A stretch of 33,975 nt of DNA, from assembly GCA_016711825.1 (NCBI GenBank), contig JADJSG010000002.1, forward strand, positions 1-33,975. The letters run 5' to 3'. Below, one piece after another: positions 9,485-18,187 of this stretch; the first letter of the stretch is position 1, and each line of letters opens with the position of its first letter. The notes below the pieces were generated by a model, which searched no databases, was not told the DNA's origin, and saw nothing but the letters and a program-made list of their open reading frames with translations. A program made the position numbers and the translations under genes. This DNA comes from Bacteroidota bacterium. Its GTDB lineage: Bacteria > Bacteroidota > Bacteroidia > Chitinophagales > Chitinophagaceae.

Positions 9485-10084
9485 ATGAATTGGCTTAAAA
9501 TTTATTTACCGATATACTTGTTGCTTTACTTATTGATAGCATTTGTAGTGCCTACATATCGAACTTTCAAAAAAACAGGAATAAATCCAATAACATTTGG
9601 AAAGACAGATAATGCACACGATTATATTGGATTTGTGATGAAACTACTTATTGCATTTCTATTTGTAGCAGTTTTATGTTTTTCATTTTCTGATAAACTT
9701 TATTACTACACCATACCTATTTCTTATCTGAGTTTTAGTGCTTTCAAAATAATTGGTTTAATTCTAATTCATATTTCTTTAATATGGATAGGTGTTGCAC
9801 AATATCAAATGAGTAATAGTTGGCGTATTGGCATTGATGAAAAAAATAAAACTGAATTAGTAATTAAAGGTGTTTTTTCAATCAGCCGAAATCCTATTTT
9901 TTTAGGAATGATAATAAGTATTTTGGGTCTATTTATGATAGTGCCTACAGCATTATCCTTTTGCTTATTGATTACCACTTATTTTATAATTCAAATACAA
10001 ATTCGCTTAGAAGAAGATTTCTTAGAAAAACAACACAGACAAGAATATATCAATTATAAACTTAAAACAAGAAGACTTATTTAG
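9485..10084 (+). CDS. Isoprenylcysteine carboxyl methyltransferase-like membrane protein
   Basis: A 199-residue polytopic membrane protein with about five hydrophobic segments. The C-terminal half carries the pattern expected of the ICMT/PEMT-like methyltransferase family: GVFSISRNPIFLGM, then a hydrophobic hairpin, then IRLEEDFLEKQHRQEYINYK, in which the Arg/Asn-Pro and Glu-Glu positions form the cofactor and active-site region. The gene starts 11 bases after the adaptor gene and ends 2 bases before the P-type ATPase gene, so it is translated within the metal operon. Such proteins are often found beside metal efflux genes, but their substrate is unknown to me. A bacterial prenyl-cysteine role is not implied. 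Confidence 0.75.
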   Translation: MNWLKIYLPIYLLLYLLIAFVVPTYRTFKKTGINPITFGKTDNAHDYIGFVMKLLIAFLFVAVLCFSFSDKLYYYTIPISYLSFSAFKIIGLILIHISLIWIGVAQYQMSNSWRIGIDEKNKTELVIKGVFSISRNPIFLGMIISILGLFMIVPTALSFCLLITTYFIIQIQIRLEEDFLEKQHRQEYINYKLKTRRLI

Positions 10085-10086
10085 TT

Positions 10087-10272
10087 ATGGAACATAAACA
10101 TACCTACGATGCAAAAGGCAAACAGCTTTGTTGCTCACAGCAAGAAAAAATATATACCAATGCAGGGGCAAGTTCTTTGTTAGAAGATGGGCATTGTAAA
10201 AAGATGGGCACAATCATAGTGAACATTCAGACGAAGATGGACACGACCATTCAAAAGGCAATGATAGTTTAG
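10087..10272 (+). CDS. Detached His/Cys-rich N-terminus of the P-type ATPase (frameshifted)
   Basis: This 61-residue frame begins MEHKHTYDAKGKQLCCSQQ, a metal-binding N-terminal tail with a CC pair. After HCKK it leaves the coding frame. In the +1 frame the DNA reads DGHNHSEHSDEDGHDHSKG and runs directly into the ATPase start at 10278. One more A in the AAAAA run at about 10199-10203 restores a single protein. This is therefore the first part of the ATPase below and not an independent gene. The ribosome presumably starts at 10087, as the ATG lies 2 bases after the methyltransferase stop. Confidence 0.8.
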   Translation: MEHKHTYDAKGKQLCCSQQEKIYTNAGASSLLEDGHCKKMGTIIVNIQTKMDTTIQKAMIV

Positions 10273-10277
10273 TAAAA

Positions 10278-12125
10278 ATGTTTTTACCAGCAATGATTTC
10301 ACTATGTTTATTACTTATTGCTATTGCATTTGATAATTATTTTCCACAATCGTGGTTTACAGGTTGGGTAAGAATTATTTGGTATGTGGTTGCTTACATT
10401 CCAGTTGGCTTTCCAGTAGTCAAAGAAGCATTTACAAGCATTAGAAAAGGAGAAATATTCTCTGAATTTTTGCTAATGAGTATTGCAACTATCGGAGCAT
10501 TTGCAATAGGCGAATATCCTGAAGGCGTAGCAGTAATGTTATTTTATGCCATTGGCGAAGTGTTTCAAACTTTAGCAGTAAAAAGAGCCAAAGCCAATAT
10601 CAAAACTTTGCTCGACCAGCGACCTGATGAAGTAACTATTTTAGAAAACAATCAAGCGATAACAGTTAGGGCAGAAAATGTACAAATTGGCAATATAATT
10701 CAACTTAAAGCAGGTGAAAAATTAGGTTTAGATGGAGAATTAATTTCAGAAACGGCTTCATTCAACACAGCAACACTTACAGGCGAAAGTAAACCAGACA
10801 CTAAAGCAAAGGGCGAAACAGTATTGGCAGGAATGATAAATCTAACCTCAGTAGCACAAATTAAAGTAACCACAGCTTACACCGATAGTAAACTATCAAA
10901 AATTTTAGAATTAGTCCAAAATGCTACTGCACAAAAAGCACCAACAGAATTATTTATCCGAAAATTTGCAAAAATTTACACCCCAATTGTAGTTGCTTTA
11001 GCTATTCTAATAACAGTACTTCCTTACTTTTTTGTATATAATTATGTTTTTAGTCAATGGTTATACAGAGCTTTGGTTTTCTTGGTAATTTCTTGTCCTT
11101 GTGCATTAGTAATTAGTATTCCTTTAGGTTATTTTGGCGGTATCGGTTCTGCAAGCAGAAATGGTATTTTATTTAAGGGCAGTAATTTTTTAGACATTAT
11201 TGCCAATATTCAAAATGTAGTAATGGATAAAACAGGCACTATGACCGAAGGCGTTTTTAAGGTACAAGAAGTAATACTTAAACCTGAATTTAATAAAGAC
11301 GAAATACTACAAATGGTCAACGCTTTGGAAAGTCAAAGTACACACCCAGTTGCTACAGCCATTCATAATTATGTTGGAAAAATTGATAGCAATATCAAGT
11401 TAGACAATGTAGAAGAAATATCAGGTCACGGATTAAAAGCTATTGTAGATGATAAGGAATTATTAGTGGGGAATTTTAAGTTAATGGACAAATTTAATAT
11501 TGCTTATGATATTGATCCAGCAAGCATAGTTTACACATTAATTGCTGTGGCTTATGATGAAAATTTTGTTGGATATTTGACCATTGCCGATAGCATTAAA
11601 GATGATGCACAAATTACTATTGACAAATTAAAAGCATTAGGAGTAAAAACTACAATGTTAAGTGGGGATAAAAGTACAGTAGTAAAATTTGTAGCTGATA
11701 AATTAGGTATTACAAACGCATATGGCGATTTATTGCCAGAAGACAAAGTAAATAAAGTCAAAGAACTCATTGCTAAAAATGAAACTGTTTGTTTTGTAGG
11801 AGATGGTGTAAATGATGCACCAGTAGTAGCATTGAGCAATGTAGGTATTGCAATGGGTGGTTTAGGTAGTGATGCTACCATAGAAACAGCAGATGTAGTA
11901 ATACAAGACGATATGCCAAGTAAAATTCCAATGGCAATAAATATAGGCAAACAAACAAAAAAAATTGTTTGGCAAAATATTACGTTGGCATTTGTGGTTA
12001 AAGCAATTGTCCTTATTTTAGGTGCAGGTGGGTTAGCTACGATGTGGGAAGCAGTTTTTGCAGATGTTGGTGTAGCATTATTAGCAATTTTAAATGCAGT
12101 ACGAATACAACGAATGAAGTTTTGA
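10278..12125 (+). CDS. Heavy-metal translocating P1B-type ATPase (ZntA/CadA-like)
   Basis: This 615-residue frame is the catalytic body of a cation-exporting P-type ATPase. It shows the actuator loop TGES, the transmembrane metal site SCPCALV (about residues 272-278), the phosphorylation site DKTGTMTEG (Asp near 317), the P1B hallmark His-Pro (STHPVAT), and the hinge GDGVNDAP (about 508-515). The CPC motif fits Zn/Cd/Pb or Cu types. The His-rich N-terminal tail, encoded upstream in another frame, favours divalent metals. It would pump metal from cytoplasm to periplasm, handing it to the RND assembly encoded in the same operon. The true start is probably 10087, with a one-base deletion near 10200. 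It is the last gene of the operon. Confidence 0.9.
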   Translation: MFLPAMISLCLLLIAIAFDNYFPQSWFTGWVRIIWYVVAYIPVGFPVVKEAFTSIRKGEIFSEFLLMSIATIGAFAIGEYPEGVAVMLFYAIGEVFQTLAVKRAKANIKTLLDQRPDEVTILENNQAITVRAENVQIGNIIQLKAGEKLGLDGELISETASFNTATLTGESKPDTKAKGETVLAGMINLTSVAQIKVTTAYTDSKLSKILELVQNATAQKAPTELFIRKFAKIYTPIVVALAILITVLPYFFVYNYVFSQWLYRALVFLVISCPCALVISIPLGYFGGIGSASRNGILFKGSNFLDIIANIQNVVMDKTGTMTEGVFKVQEVILKPEFNKDEILQMVNALESQSTHPVATAIHNYVGKIDSNIKLDNVEEISGHGLKAIVDDKELLVGNFKLMDKFNIAYDIDPASIVYTLIAVAYDENFVGYLTIADSIKDDAQITIDKLKALGVKTTMLSGDKSTVVKFVADKLGITNAYGDLLPEDKVNKVKELIAKNETVCFVGDGVNDAPVVALSNVGIAMGGLGSDATIETADVVIQDDMPSKIPMAINIGKQTKKIVWQNITLAFVVKAIVLILGAGGLATMWEAVFADVGVALLAILNAVRIQRMKF

Positions 12126-12145
12126 TGACATGAACACCAACGCTT

Positions 12146-12212
12146 TTGGTAGCACATTTGCATTTTTTGCCAATGCTCAAACCAAAGCTAAAAAATACAA
12201 AAGAGCTACCAA
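12146..12212. repeat. Imperfect palindrome downstream of the metal operon
   Basis: TTGGTAGC (12146-12153) and GCTACCAA (12205-12212) are perfect 8-base inverted arms of a hairpin just after the ATPase stop. The DNA from AAAAGAG at about 12199 to 12220 matches the DNA around 3164-3190 upstream of the operon. It could act as a transcription end signal or mark the edge of a mobile unit. Confidence 0.45.
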
Positions 12213-12271
12213 GTCAACACACAACGACACGACAAAAAACTAACGAAATGGAAAGACTAAAAAAGGCACTA

Positions 12272-12400
12272 GGGCATAACAGGGGTTTGAACGCAATGGG
12301 GGCAGAAGTGGTAAATTCAACAATTGTACTTCTATTGAATTTTTGTGATAAATTGAACATTTGTGCTTCTAATCCCCCACTGCGTCAAGCCCCAAAACCG
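12272..12400 (+). other. attC-like hairpin A, interrupted at its right end by an IS
   Basis: GGCATAAC (12273-12280) is followed by a long imperfect hairpin. GGGGTTTGAACGCAATGGGGG and the following CAGAAG pair with CTTCT-ATCCCCCACTGCGTC-AAGCCCC (about 12366-12393), leaving single extra-helical bases as in integron attC sites. The loop, or variable terminal structure, resembles that of site B (TTGAACATTTG.. and TGTACTTCTATT shared). The site continues after the IS at 14132 with CGTTGCC. I cannot find the matching start of a cassette belonging to this site to the left. Confidence 0.6.
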
Positions 12401-14131
12401 TCAGGCTGTGAGAAAACTAAAATTCAATTCCCATTTTATACATTCTTCCTTATACAATTTTCGAGGAATGTATTAGAGACGATTTAAGCGATGCTGATTT
12501 TTATGCCGCTAACTTTTGTGCGATAAATATGTACTGCCATTTCGGCTTAAAACAAAGCCTAAAAAACAAAACAAAGTCATTCCTCTTGTAAGGTGAATTC
12601 CAATTCTTGAGTCTTTGTATCAGATCAGTCACACCGAGTATATTCATCGTGCGTTTGATGTTGTAGACTAGCATTATTAAACTGTGTTCACCATTTACTT
12701 TCTCTAATCCTCTAAGGTTGGTATGATTAAAACCCCATTGCCGTTTTATAGTTCCAAATATGTGCTCATTGATCTCTTGTCGCTTTCTGTAGAGCGCTGC
12801 GTTTTCTTGATAACGTTTGCTATTGGCCTCTACCGCATCTGCAAATTCGCTACGCTGGATGGCTCTGCGACCATCAGCTTTGGCGGTGCATAAATGCCTT
12901 ACCGGGCAATGCTTGCAGGCTACTGTTGTATATTGTTTGAAGCGATAATGTAGTTTGCCATCTGATTTTTTTTCGTGCCAGGTGCCGGTTGTTTTTAATA
13001 CTTCACCTTGTGGACAGCTGTACGTATCTTCTGCTTTGTTGTACACAAATTTTGTGACCATGTATTCCGGTGTTGTGCCTTTTTCATTGCTATTGACGAT
13101 CTCTTGTTGTGCGACGATGGTGGTAATGTTTGCATCCGTACATTGTTGTATTTGTCGTCCGTTGTGATAGCCTTTATCTACCAAGGCTGTATAGGTTTCA
13201 ATTTCTAAATTCTTTTTCGCTTCCAATGCAATATCTGCCAGGGCATTCCTGTCGTTACGATTAATCGTATGCGTTGCAACCACTAAATTATGTTTTGAAT
13301 CCACTGCCGCTTGCATATTATGACTTATTTCTACGACTACACCTTGCACCAGCAACGCTCTCGCATCAGGGTCTGTTGTGCTAATCTGTGTATCGTCGCT
13401 TTCTTGTAACTTCCTTTCTAATAGCTCATAATCTATTTTTCGCTCCTTCAGCTTGGCGATCTTAGCTTCTACGTTAGTTACCTTTGTACGATTATCGTTC
13501 GCATCGGCTTCTTCCAATTCCTTTAAATATTCGCTTACTTTATTATCGATGTATTCGATGTGTCGGTCAATTTTCCTTTGACTGAAATTTGCTTTCTTAC
13601 TATTATTCGCTCTAACCTTTGTACCATCAATTGCAATTAATTCACCGCATACCAATTCCTCATTTTTTAAAAACGATACAAACAGTTTAAACAATGATCG
13701 CAAAGCATTCGGATTGTCTTTTCTAAAATCGGAAATGCTATGATAGTTTGGTGTGATGCCATGCAGCAGCCATTGTAATTCTATATTTCGAATCGCTTCC
13801 TTTTCTAGTTTTCTGCTACTTCGAATGCCATTTAAATAGCCATATAAATACAATTTTAAAAATACAGTTGAATGAAAACTTGGACGCCCCTCCTTCTTCA
13901 ATGCCTGTACTTGAAAACCTAATTTTATTAAATCAATTGAATCAACAAATGCATCAATAAAACGTACTTCGTGATGTGTTGGAATAAAATCTTCAAGGCA
14001 GGTAAAACTGATTTGCTCGCGAGAAATACCTAAAATGTGTTGCATAAATGCAAGACGTTCTTTTAGCTTGACTTGTTGAATTTTCTTTGTTAGATTTGTG
14101 TTATGCTAATGAAGGTTTTTTCACAGACTGA
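12401..14131 (-). mobile_element. IS1182-family-like insertion sequence, copy 1 (intact)
   Basis: An element of about 1731 bp with terminal inverted repeats TCAGGCTGTGAGAAAACT (left) and, reversed, TCAGTCTGTGAAAAAACC (right). CG occurs on each side (12399-12400 and 14132-14133), suggesting a 2-base target duplication; alternatively CG is part of the repeat. It interrupts attC-like site A exactly before the GTT core. Its transposase is intact and reads leftward. It is clearly diverged from copies 2 and 3. Confidence 0.8.
12501..14045 (-). CDS. IS1182-family-like DDE transposase (intact)
   Basis: A 514-residue transposase. The N-terminal DUF772-like domain (VRFIDAFVDSIDLIKLGF, LFLKLYLYGYLNG-like stretch, SSRKLEKEA, NYHSISDFRKDN) is followed by a DDE core with the first Asp in LIAIDGTKVRANNSKK, the second in TALVDKGYHNGRQIQ, and the Glu near NEHIFGTIKRQWGF. 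A zinc-ribbon-like cysteine group precedes the Glu (CPQGE, CKHCPVRHLCTAK). A Lys/Glu-rich coiled insert lies around residues 150-215. It is the only transposase of the three in the window with an unbroken frame, so it could mobilise the others only if it recognises their slightly different ends. Confidence 0.9.
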   Translation of the reverse strand: MQHILGISREQISFTCLEDFIPTHHEVRFIDAFVDSIDLIKLGFQVQALKKEGRPSFHSTVFLKLYLYGYLNGIRSSRKLEKEAIRNIELQWLLHGITPNYHSISDFRKDNPNALRSLFKLFVSFLKNEELVCGELIAIDGTKVRANNSKKANFSQRKIDRHIEYIDNKVSEYLKELEEADANDNRTKVTNVEAKIAKLKERKIDYELLERKLQESDDTQISTTDPDARALLVQGVVVEISHNMQAAVDSKHNLVVATHTINRNDRNALADIALEAKKNLEIETYTALVDKGYHNGRQIQQCTDANITTIVAQQEIVNSNEKGTTPEYMVTKFVYNKAEDTYSCPQGEVLKTTGTWHEKKSDGKLHYRFKQYTTVACKHCPVRHLCTAKADGRRAIQRSEFADAVEANSKRYQENAALYRKRQEINEHIFGTIKRQWGFNHTNLRGLEKVNGEHSLIMLVYNIKRTMNILGVTDLIQRLKNWNSPYKRNDFVLFFRLCFKPKWQYIFIAQKLAA

Positions 14132-14175
14132 CGTTGCCAGCAAGCGTGCAGACCCGACAAACCAACTAAAACAAT

Positions 14176-15294
14176 ATGGCTAAAAAGATATAAAAACAAA
14201 TTTACTGAATCACTCGGAGGCGAAAGTTAGATTACTCGGAGAGTATTTAAAACGGTATCTAAATATTATTAGCAATGATGGTTTTACTGAGAAAATAAAC
14301 ATTTTTGATTTGTTTGTGGTCAAGGAATATATGAAAACAATGGAGAAGGTAGCCCAGTAGTTGCATTAAGACAAATTAAAGAAACCTATTATTCAGTTAT
14401 AGATAAGAAGCCCAATAAACTTCCAAAATAAATTGTCATTTCAATGACATTGATAAAAGCAAAATTGAAAATTTAGAACAAGCTATAAAATCTAATTCCT
14501 TACATTATACTCAATTCGGTAATTTACAATTGACTTCAAATGATTATAAAAACGAAATCGAAAATCTGAAGCAACTTTTAAAACTTACAAAAACGAAAAA
14601 GCATTTGTATTTATTGACCCATATGGTTATAAAGAAGTAAAAGCTGAACATATTAAAGGTTTGGTTGACTGCAAAAAGAAATCAGAAATTTTGCTTTGGT
14701 TGCCAATTCAATTTATGTATAGGTTTGCAGAAGGTGGCACACCCGAAGTTTTACGAAATTTCATTGACGAATTAAACATTAAGCCAATTATGGATAATGT
14801 AAATAATGTTTGGGAATTTATTTCCGCATTGAAAATTGGCTTTCAAAATATTTAGGTAATGAATTTTATGTTGATAATTTCTCATTGCGAAAAGAAGAGA
14901 ACACAGTCTTTTGCTTATATTTTTCACTTCACATATTAGAGGATTTGAAAAAATGTTAGAAGCTAAATGGGAAATTGATACCGGAAGAAGGTAGAGGCTG
15001 GGAATATTCAGGCAATGCCCTTCACTATTCTTTGAACAAAAGACGAATGAATTAGAATCGAAACTTAAAGAATTTATCAAAAGCGAAAAGAATTTCAATG
15101 GCGATGTTTATGAATTCACTTTAAGACAAGGTTACTTACCCAAACATACAAATGAAATATTTAAAGAATGGCAGAAAAATAATATTTTTGAAGTACATTT
15201 AGAGAATGATGAAATTGCAAGAAAGGGAGCTTTTTACACATCATATGATAATTACAGAGATTCACATAACAAAGTATATTATAAATTAAAGTAA
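14176..15294 (+). pseudogene. tcmP: Three-Cys-motif partner protein (TcmP-like), frameshifted
   Basis: Reading through frame changes gives MAKKDIKTNLLNHSEAK.., FDLFCGQGIYENNGEGSP.., a FNDIDKSKIENLEQ stretch, AFVFIDPYGYKEVKAEHI, then LLWLPIQFMYRFAEGG and a C-terminal winged region ending HNKVYYKLK. The DLF.G.G and F.DP.G boxes and the total size (about 370 residues) fit the three-Cys-motif partner family, whose function is uncertain and which is regularly encoded beside three-Cys-motif/Gp37-Gp68 proteins. The first break is a missing A in AAAAA at about 14183, and another is a missing T near 14310; several more follow. Because other genes here break at homopolymers in the same way, the gene may be intact in the organism. 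It ends one base before the next ATG. Confidence 0.65.
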
Positions 15295-15295
15295 C

Positions 15296-16021
15296 ATGGC
15301 ACAATCAAGTATAGAATGGACAGAAATGACATGGAATCCAACAACAGGTTGTGATAAAGTTTCGGCAGGTTGTAAATTTTGCTATGCAGAAATTATGTCA
15401 AAGCGACTTCAAGCAATGGGTGTTGAGAAATACAAAGATAATTTTGAAGTACGAACTCACGAAGATTCTTTAGGTATTCCATATACATGGAAGCATTCCA
15501 AAGTTGTATTCGTAAATTCAATGAGTGACTTGTTCCACAAGGATGTTCCACTTGAATTCATTAAAAAAGTGTTTGAAGTAATGAATGATAATTCTCAACA
15601 TGTATTTCAAGTATTAACAAAAAGAGCTGAAAGATTATTTGAAGTTCATAAAGAATTGAAATGGTCGCACAATATTTGGATGGGAGTTTCGGTTGAGAAT
15701 GAAAAAGTGATTAAACGAATTGATTATTTAAGCAAGACAAAAGCAAAAGTGAAATTTCTTTCATGTGAACCTTTAATTGGTCCTTTACCTAAATTAAACT
15801 TAAAAAAAATTGACTGGGTTATTGTAGGTGGAGAAAGTGGACATACGCCAAGACCAATGAATCCTGACTGGGTTCTTGATATACAAGACCAATGCAAAAG
15901 AAATGATGTAGCTTTTTTCTTTAAACAATGGGGAGGGAAAAACAAGAAAGCAAATGGACGACTATTAAACGGGAAGACATATGATGAGATGCCAGAAATT
16001 TTATTGCAAGAAAGTGTATGA
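15296..16021 (+). CDS. Phage Gp37/Gp68-like three-Cys-motif protein (DUF5131 type)
   Basis: This 241-residue protein starts MAQSSIEWTEMTWNPTTGCD, and the sequence CDKVSAGCKFCYAE supplies the three cysteines that define the family and resemble a radical-SAM cluster motif. FVNSMSDLFHKDVP, QVLTKRAERL, SVENEKVIKRIDYL, KFLSCEPLIGP and WVIVGGESGHTPRPM are standard blocks of Gp37/Gp68-family proteins found in phages and bacteria. Activity is not established; radical-SAM-like chemistry is an inference from the cysteine motif. It is transcribed with the TcmP-like gene one base upstream and is the last gene in cassette B. The frame is complete and of normal length. Confidence 0.85.
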   Translation: MAQSSIEWTEMTWNPTTGCDKVSAGCKFCYAEIMSKRLQAMGVEKYKDNFEVRTHEDSLGIPYTWKHSKVVFVNSMSDLFHKDVPLEFIKKVFEVMNDNSQHVFQVLTKRAERLFEVHKELKWSHNIWMGVSVENEKVIKRIDYLSKTKAKVKFLSCEPLIGPLPKLNLKKIDWVIVGGESGHTPRPMNPDWVLDIQDQCKRNDVAFFFKQWGGKNKKANGRLLNGKTYDEMPEILLQESV

Positions 16022-16032
16022 TAAAAACGCCA

Positions 16033-16161
16033 GCTGGCAACATGGGTTTGGCAAAAGTGGGGCTTCAGTACTTGGCTGAACATTTGTACGTTCTATTAGC
16101 TTTTGTACTAAATTTGAACTTTAGTACTTTCTAAACCCCACCTTCGCCAAGCCCAAAAACG
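16033..16161 (+). other. attC-like hairpin B, interrupted by IS copy 2
   Basis: After the box GCTGGCAAC, the arm GGGTTTGGCAAAAGTGGGG (about 16044-16062) pairs with CCCCACCTTCGCCAAGCCC (about 16137-16155). An AT-rich loop of about 75 bases separates them. The site resumes after the IS at 17929 as CGTTAGGTGC, whose GTTAGGT fits the integron core GTTRRRY. The loop shares blocks with site A. Confidence 0.65.
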
Positions 16162-17928
16162 TCAGGTTGTGAAAAAACTACATTCTCGATGTATTCTTGC
16201 TCAATAATCATGTTACAGGTTTCATTCAAACGCATTAGAGGCCAATTAAGGAAGTCGATTTTTTAGCTTGCTAACTTTTGTATAAAAAAATGATGACGGT
16301 AAACGGGCTTGAAATAAACCCATTTTACTAGAAGCCAAACTATCTTATCATAGTTTGGTTTCCAGTTTTTGAGTTTCGCCATCAGGTCTTCCATTCCGAG
16401 TATATTTATAGCACGTTTGATGTTATAAACTAACATGATCAGACTGTGTTCACCGTTTACTTTTCGCAGTCTTCGAAGGTTGGTGTAATAATAATTCCAT
16501 TGCCTCTTGATGGTACCAAAGATATGTTCATTAATCTCCTGTCGCTTTCTGTAGAGTTTTGATTCTTCTTTGTAACGTTTGTTATTGGCTTCTACTGCTT
16601 CGGCAAATTCGCTACGTTGTATCTCACGTCGTCCATCTGCTTTGCCAGTGCATAAGTGTTGTACAGGGCAAGTTTTGCAGGCAGGTGTTCGATATTGTTT
16701 AAATCGGTATTGTACCTTTTTGCCATCCTTTTTTTTCGTGCCAAGTTCCTTTGGTCGTTAAGGTTTCGCCTTGTGGGCAAGTGTACGTGTCGGCATCATG
16801 ATTGTATGCAAATTGTGTTACCATATATTCTTTCGTAGTACCTCGTTGAACACCATCATCCGAGCAGGCTTTTTCATTGCTATTGACGACCTCTGGACTA
16901 GCTACAATTGTTGTGATATTAGCATCCGTTACTTGTTGTATTTGCCGACCATTGTGATAGCCTTTATCCACTAATACGGTAAAGCTTTCAGCCTCTATAT
17001 TTTGCTTGGCTTCGAGTGCAATAGCTGTGAGCGCATTTCGATCGTTGCGATTAATGGTGTGCGTGGCTATGACTAAATTGTGCTTGTCGTCTACAGCGGC
17101 TTGCATATTGTAACTCACTTCCACTACTTGACCATGTATGAGCAAGGCTCTTGCATCGGGATCTGTCGTACTTACTTGCGGCTCTGTTGTTTGATTTAAA
17201 TGCGTTTGCAATTGTTCGTAATGAATTTTACTCGTTGCAAGTCGATTGATTTTATCTTGGATATGTTTGATATCTATTTCAGATTCTTGTTTGTCATTTT
17301 CATCAAGCAAGGCCATATACTCTTCTGTCTTCTCCTCGATATACTTCAAATGTCTTTCTATTTTCTTCGGATTATAATTATTCTTTTTACTATTGCTCGC
17401 TCTACTTTTGGTTCCATCTATGGCTATAGTGCTACCTCCTATCAACTCTGCATCTTTGAGAAAACCTACAAATAACTTAAAAGTGTTACGTAGTGCTTCT
17501 GGATTGTTTTTACGAAAATCACTGATACTATGATAGTTAGGCGTAAGGCTATGAAGCAACCAATGTAATTCTATATTGCGTGTACACTCCTTCTCTAATC
17601 GTCTACTACTGCGGAGTCCATTGAGGTAACCATACAAGTATATTTTTAAAAATAACTTGCTTTCAAAACTAGGACGTCCTTCTTTTTTTTGTACTTGTAC
17701 TTGAAAATTCAATTTAGACAAATCTAAATGCTCTACAAACGAATCAACAAATCGTACAGGATTGTCTTTGTCTATCATGCTCTCAAAAGATAGCATTTGT
17801 AATTGTTCACGAGGTATGCCTTGCTGGTGTTTCATCTTAAGCATAAAATTAATACTTTACACTTTGACTTTCGATTGATTTTATCTATCTTCGATTGGTG
17901 CAACACATTCAGTTTTTTCACAGACTGC
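16162..17928 (-). mobile_element. IS1182-family-like insertion sequence, copy 2
   Basis: An element of about 1767 bp with ends TCAGGTTGTGAAAAAACT (left) and, reversed, GCAGTCTGTGAAAAAACT (right). CG flanks both sides (16160-16161 and 17929-17930). It is nearly identical to copy 3 over the interior but differs in the left-most 150 bp and in a patch near the transposase start. It lies in attC-like site B at the same position that the other copies occupy in their sites. Confidence 0.8.
16263..17844 (-). pseudogene. IS1182-family-like transposase, one frameshift
   Basis: The frame from 17844 gives MLKMKHQQGIPREQLQMLSF.. through the DDE core (TIAIDGTKSRASNSKK, TVLVDKGYHNGRQIQQ) and the zinc-ribbon start. 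It leaves frame at WHEKKGWQKG because an A8 run near 16729-16736 has one base too many: with A7 it reads EKKDGKKVQYRFKQYRT and continues to the C-terminus. The C-terminus ends QKLAS at 16263 and contains the catalytic Glu region NEHIFGTIKRQW. Copy 3 has the correct A7 here but a different extra base a few bases on, so a sequencing cause is plausible. Confidence 0.8.
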
Positions 17929-18010
17929 CGTTAGGTGCAACCGCCCAAAGACAAACTGTGTAAAAAATACAGCTAACAATATTCATCAGCAAACTAATAA
18001 AACTTCAACA

Positions 18011-18070
18011 TTTTCAGGCACATCGCAAAGGGGCGAGACGCTAACAACACCTTTACGAAGAGCCTGAAAA
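18011..18070. repeat. Structured hairpin element, copy 1
   Basis: TTTTCAGGC (18011-18019) pairs perfectly with GCCTGAAAA (18062-18070). An inner stem CGCAAAGG (18024-18031) pairs with CCTTTACG (18050-18057) with one mismatch. Loop and junction bases (ACAT, GACGCTAACAACA, AAGA) are nearly the same as in the copy at 19460-19515, while the stem sequences differ in a compensating way. Confidence 0.65.
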
Positions 18071-18127
18071 GTTCATCAATCAGCAATACTCCATGTTCCC
18101 CTATCAAAATATTAATAAAATTTCGTC

Positions 18128-18168
18128 AAAAAAACTGAGATGTGCCACATGCACATCTCAGTTTTTTT
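18128..18168. terminator. Bidirectional intrinsic terminator
   Basis: A perfect 18-bp stem: seven A plus CTGAGATGTGC, loop CACAT, then GCACATCTCAG plus seven T. A GC-containing stem flanked by A and T runs can terminate transcription in both directions. It lies 20 bases beyond the stop of the leftward T9SS gene fragment. Confidence 0.85.
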
Positions 18169-18187
18169 GATCTCCTTAAGCACATTA

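Larger units (their letters stand above)
14133..16161 (+). other. Cassette B: cassette-like unit carrying the TcmP/Gp37-type pair
   Basis: The unit begins GTTGCCAGC (14133-14141), directly after IS copy 1. Near its end lies GCTGGCAAC (16033-16041), the exact 9-base reverse complement, followed by an attC-like hairpin. In integrons the first bases of an inserted cassette come from its own attC and pair with the box at its end, so this match marks the unit as one cassette. It holds two genes in the normal orientation (gene, then attC). Confidence 0.65.
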
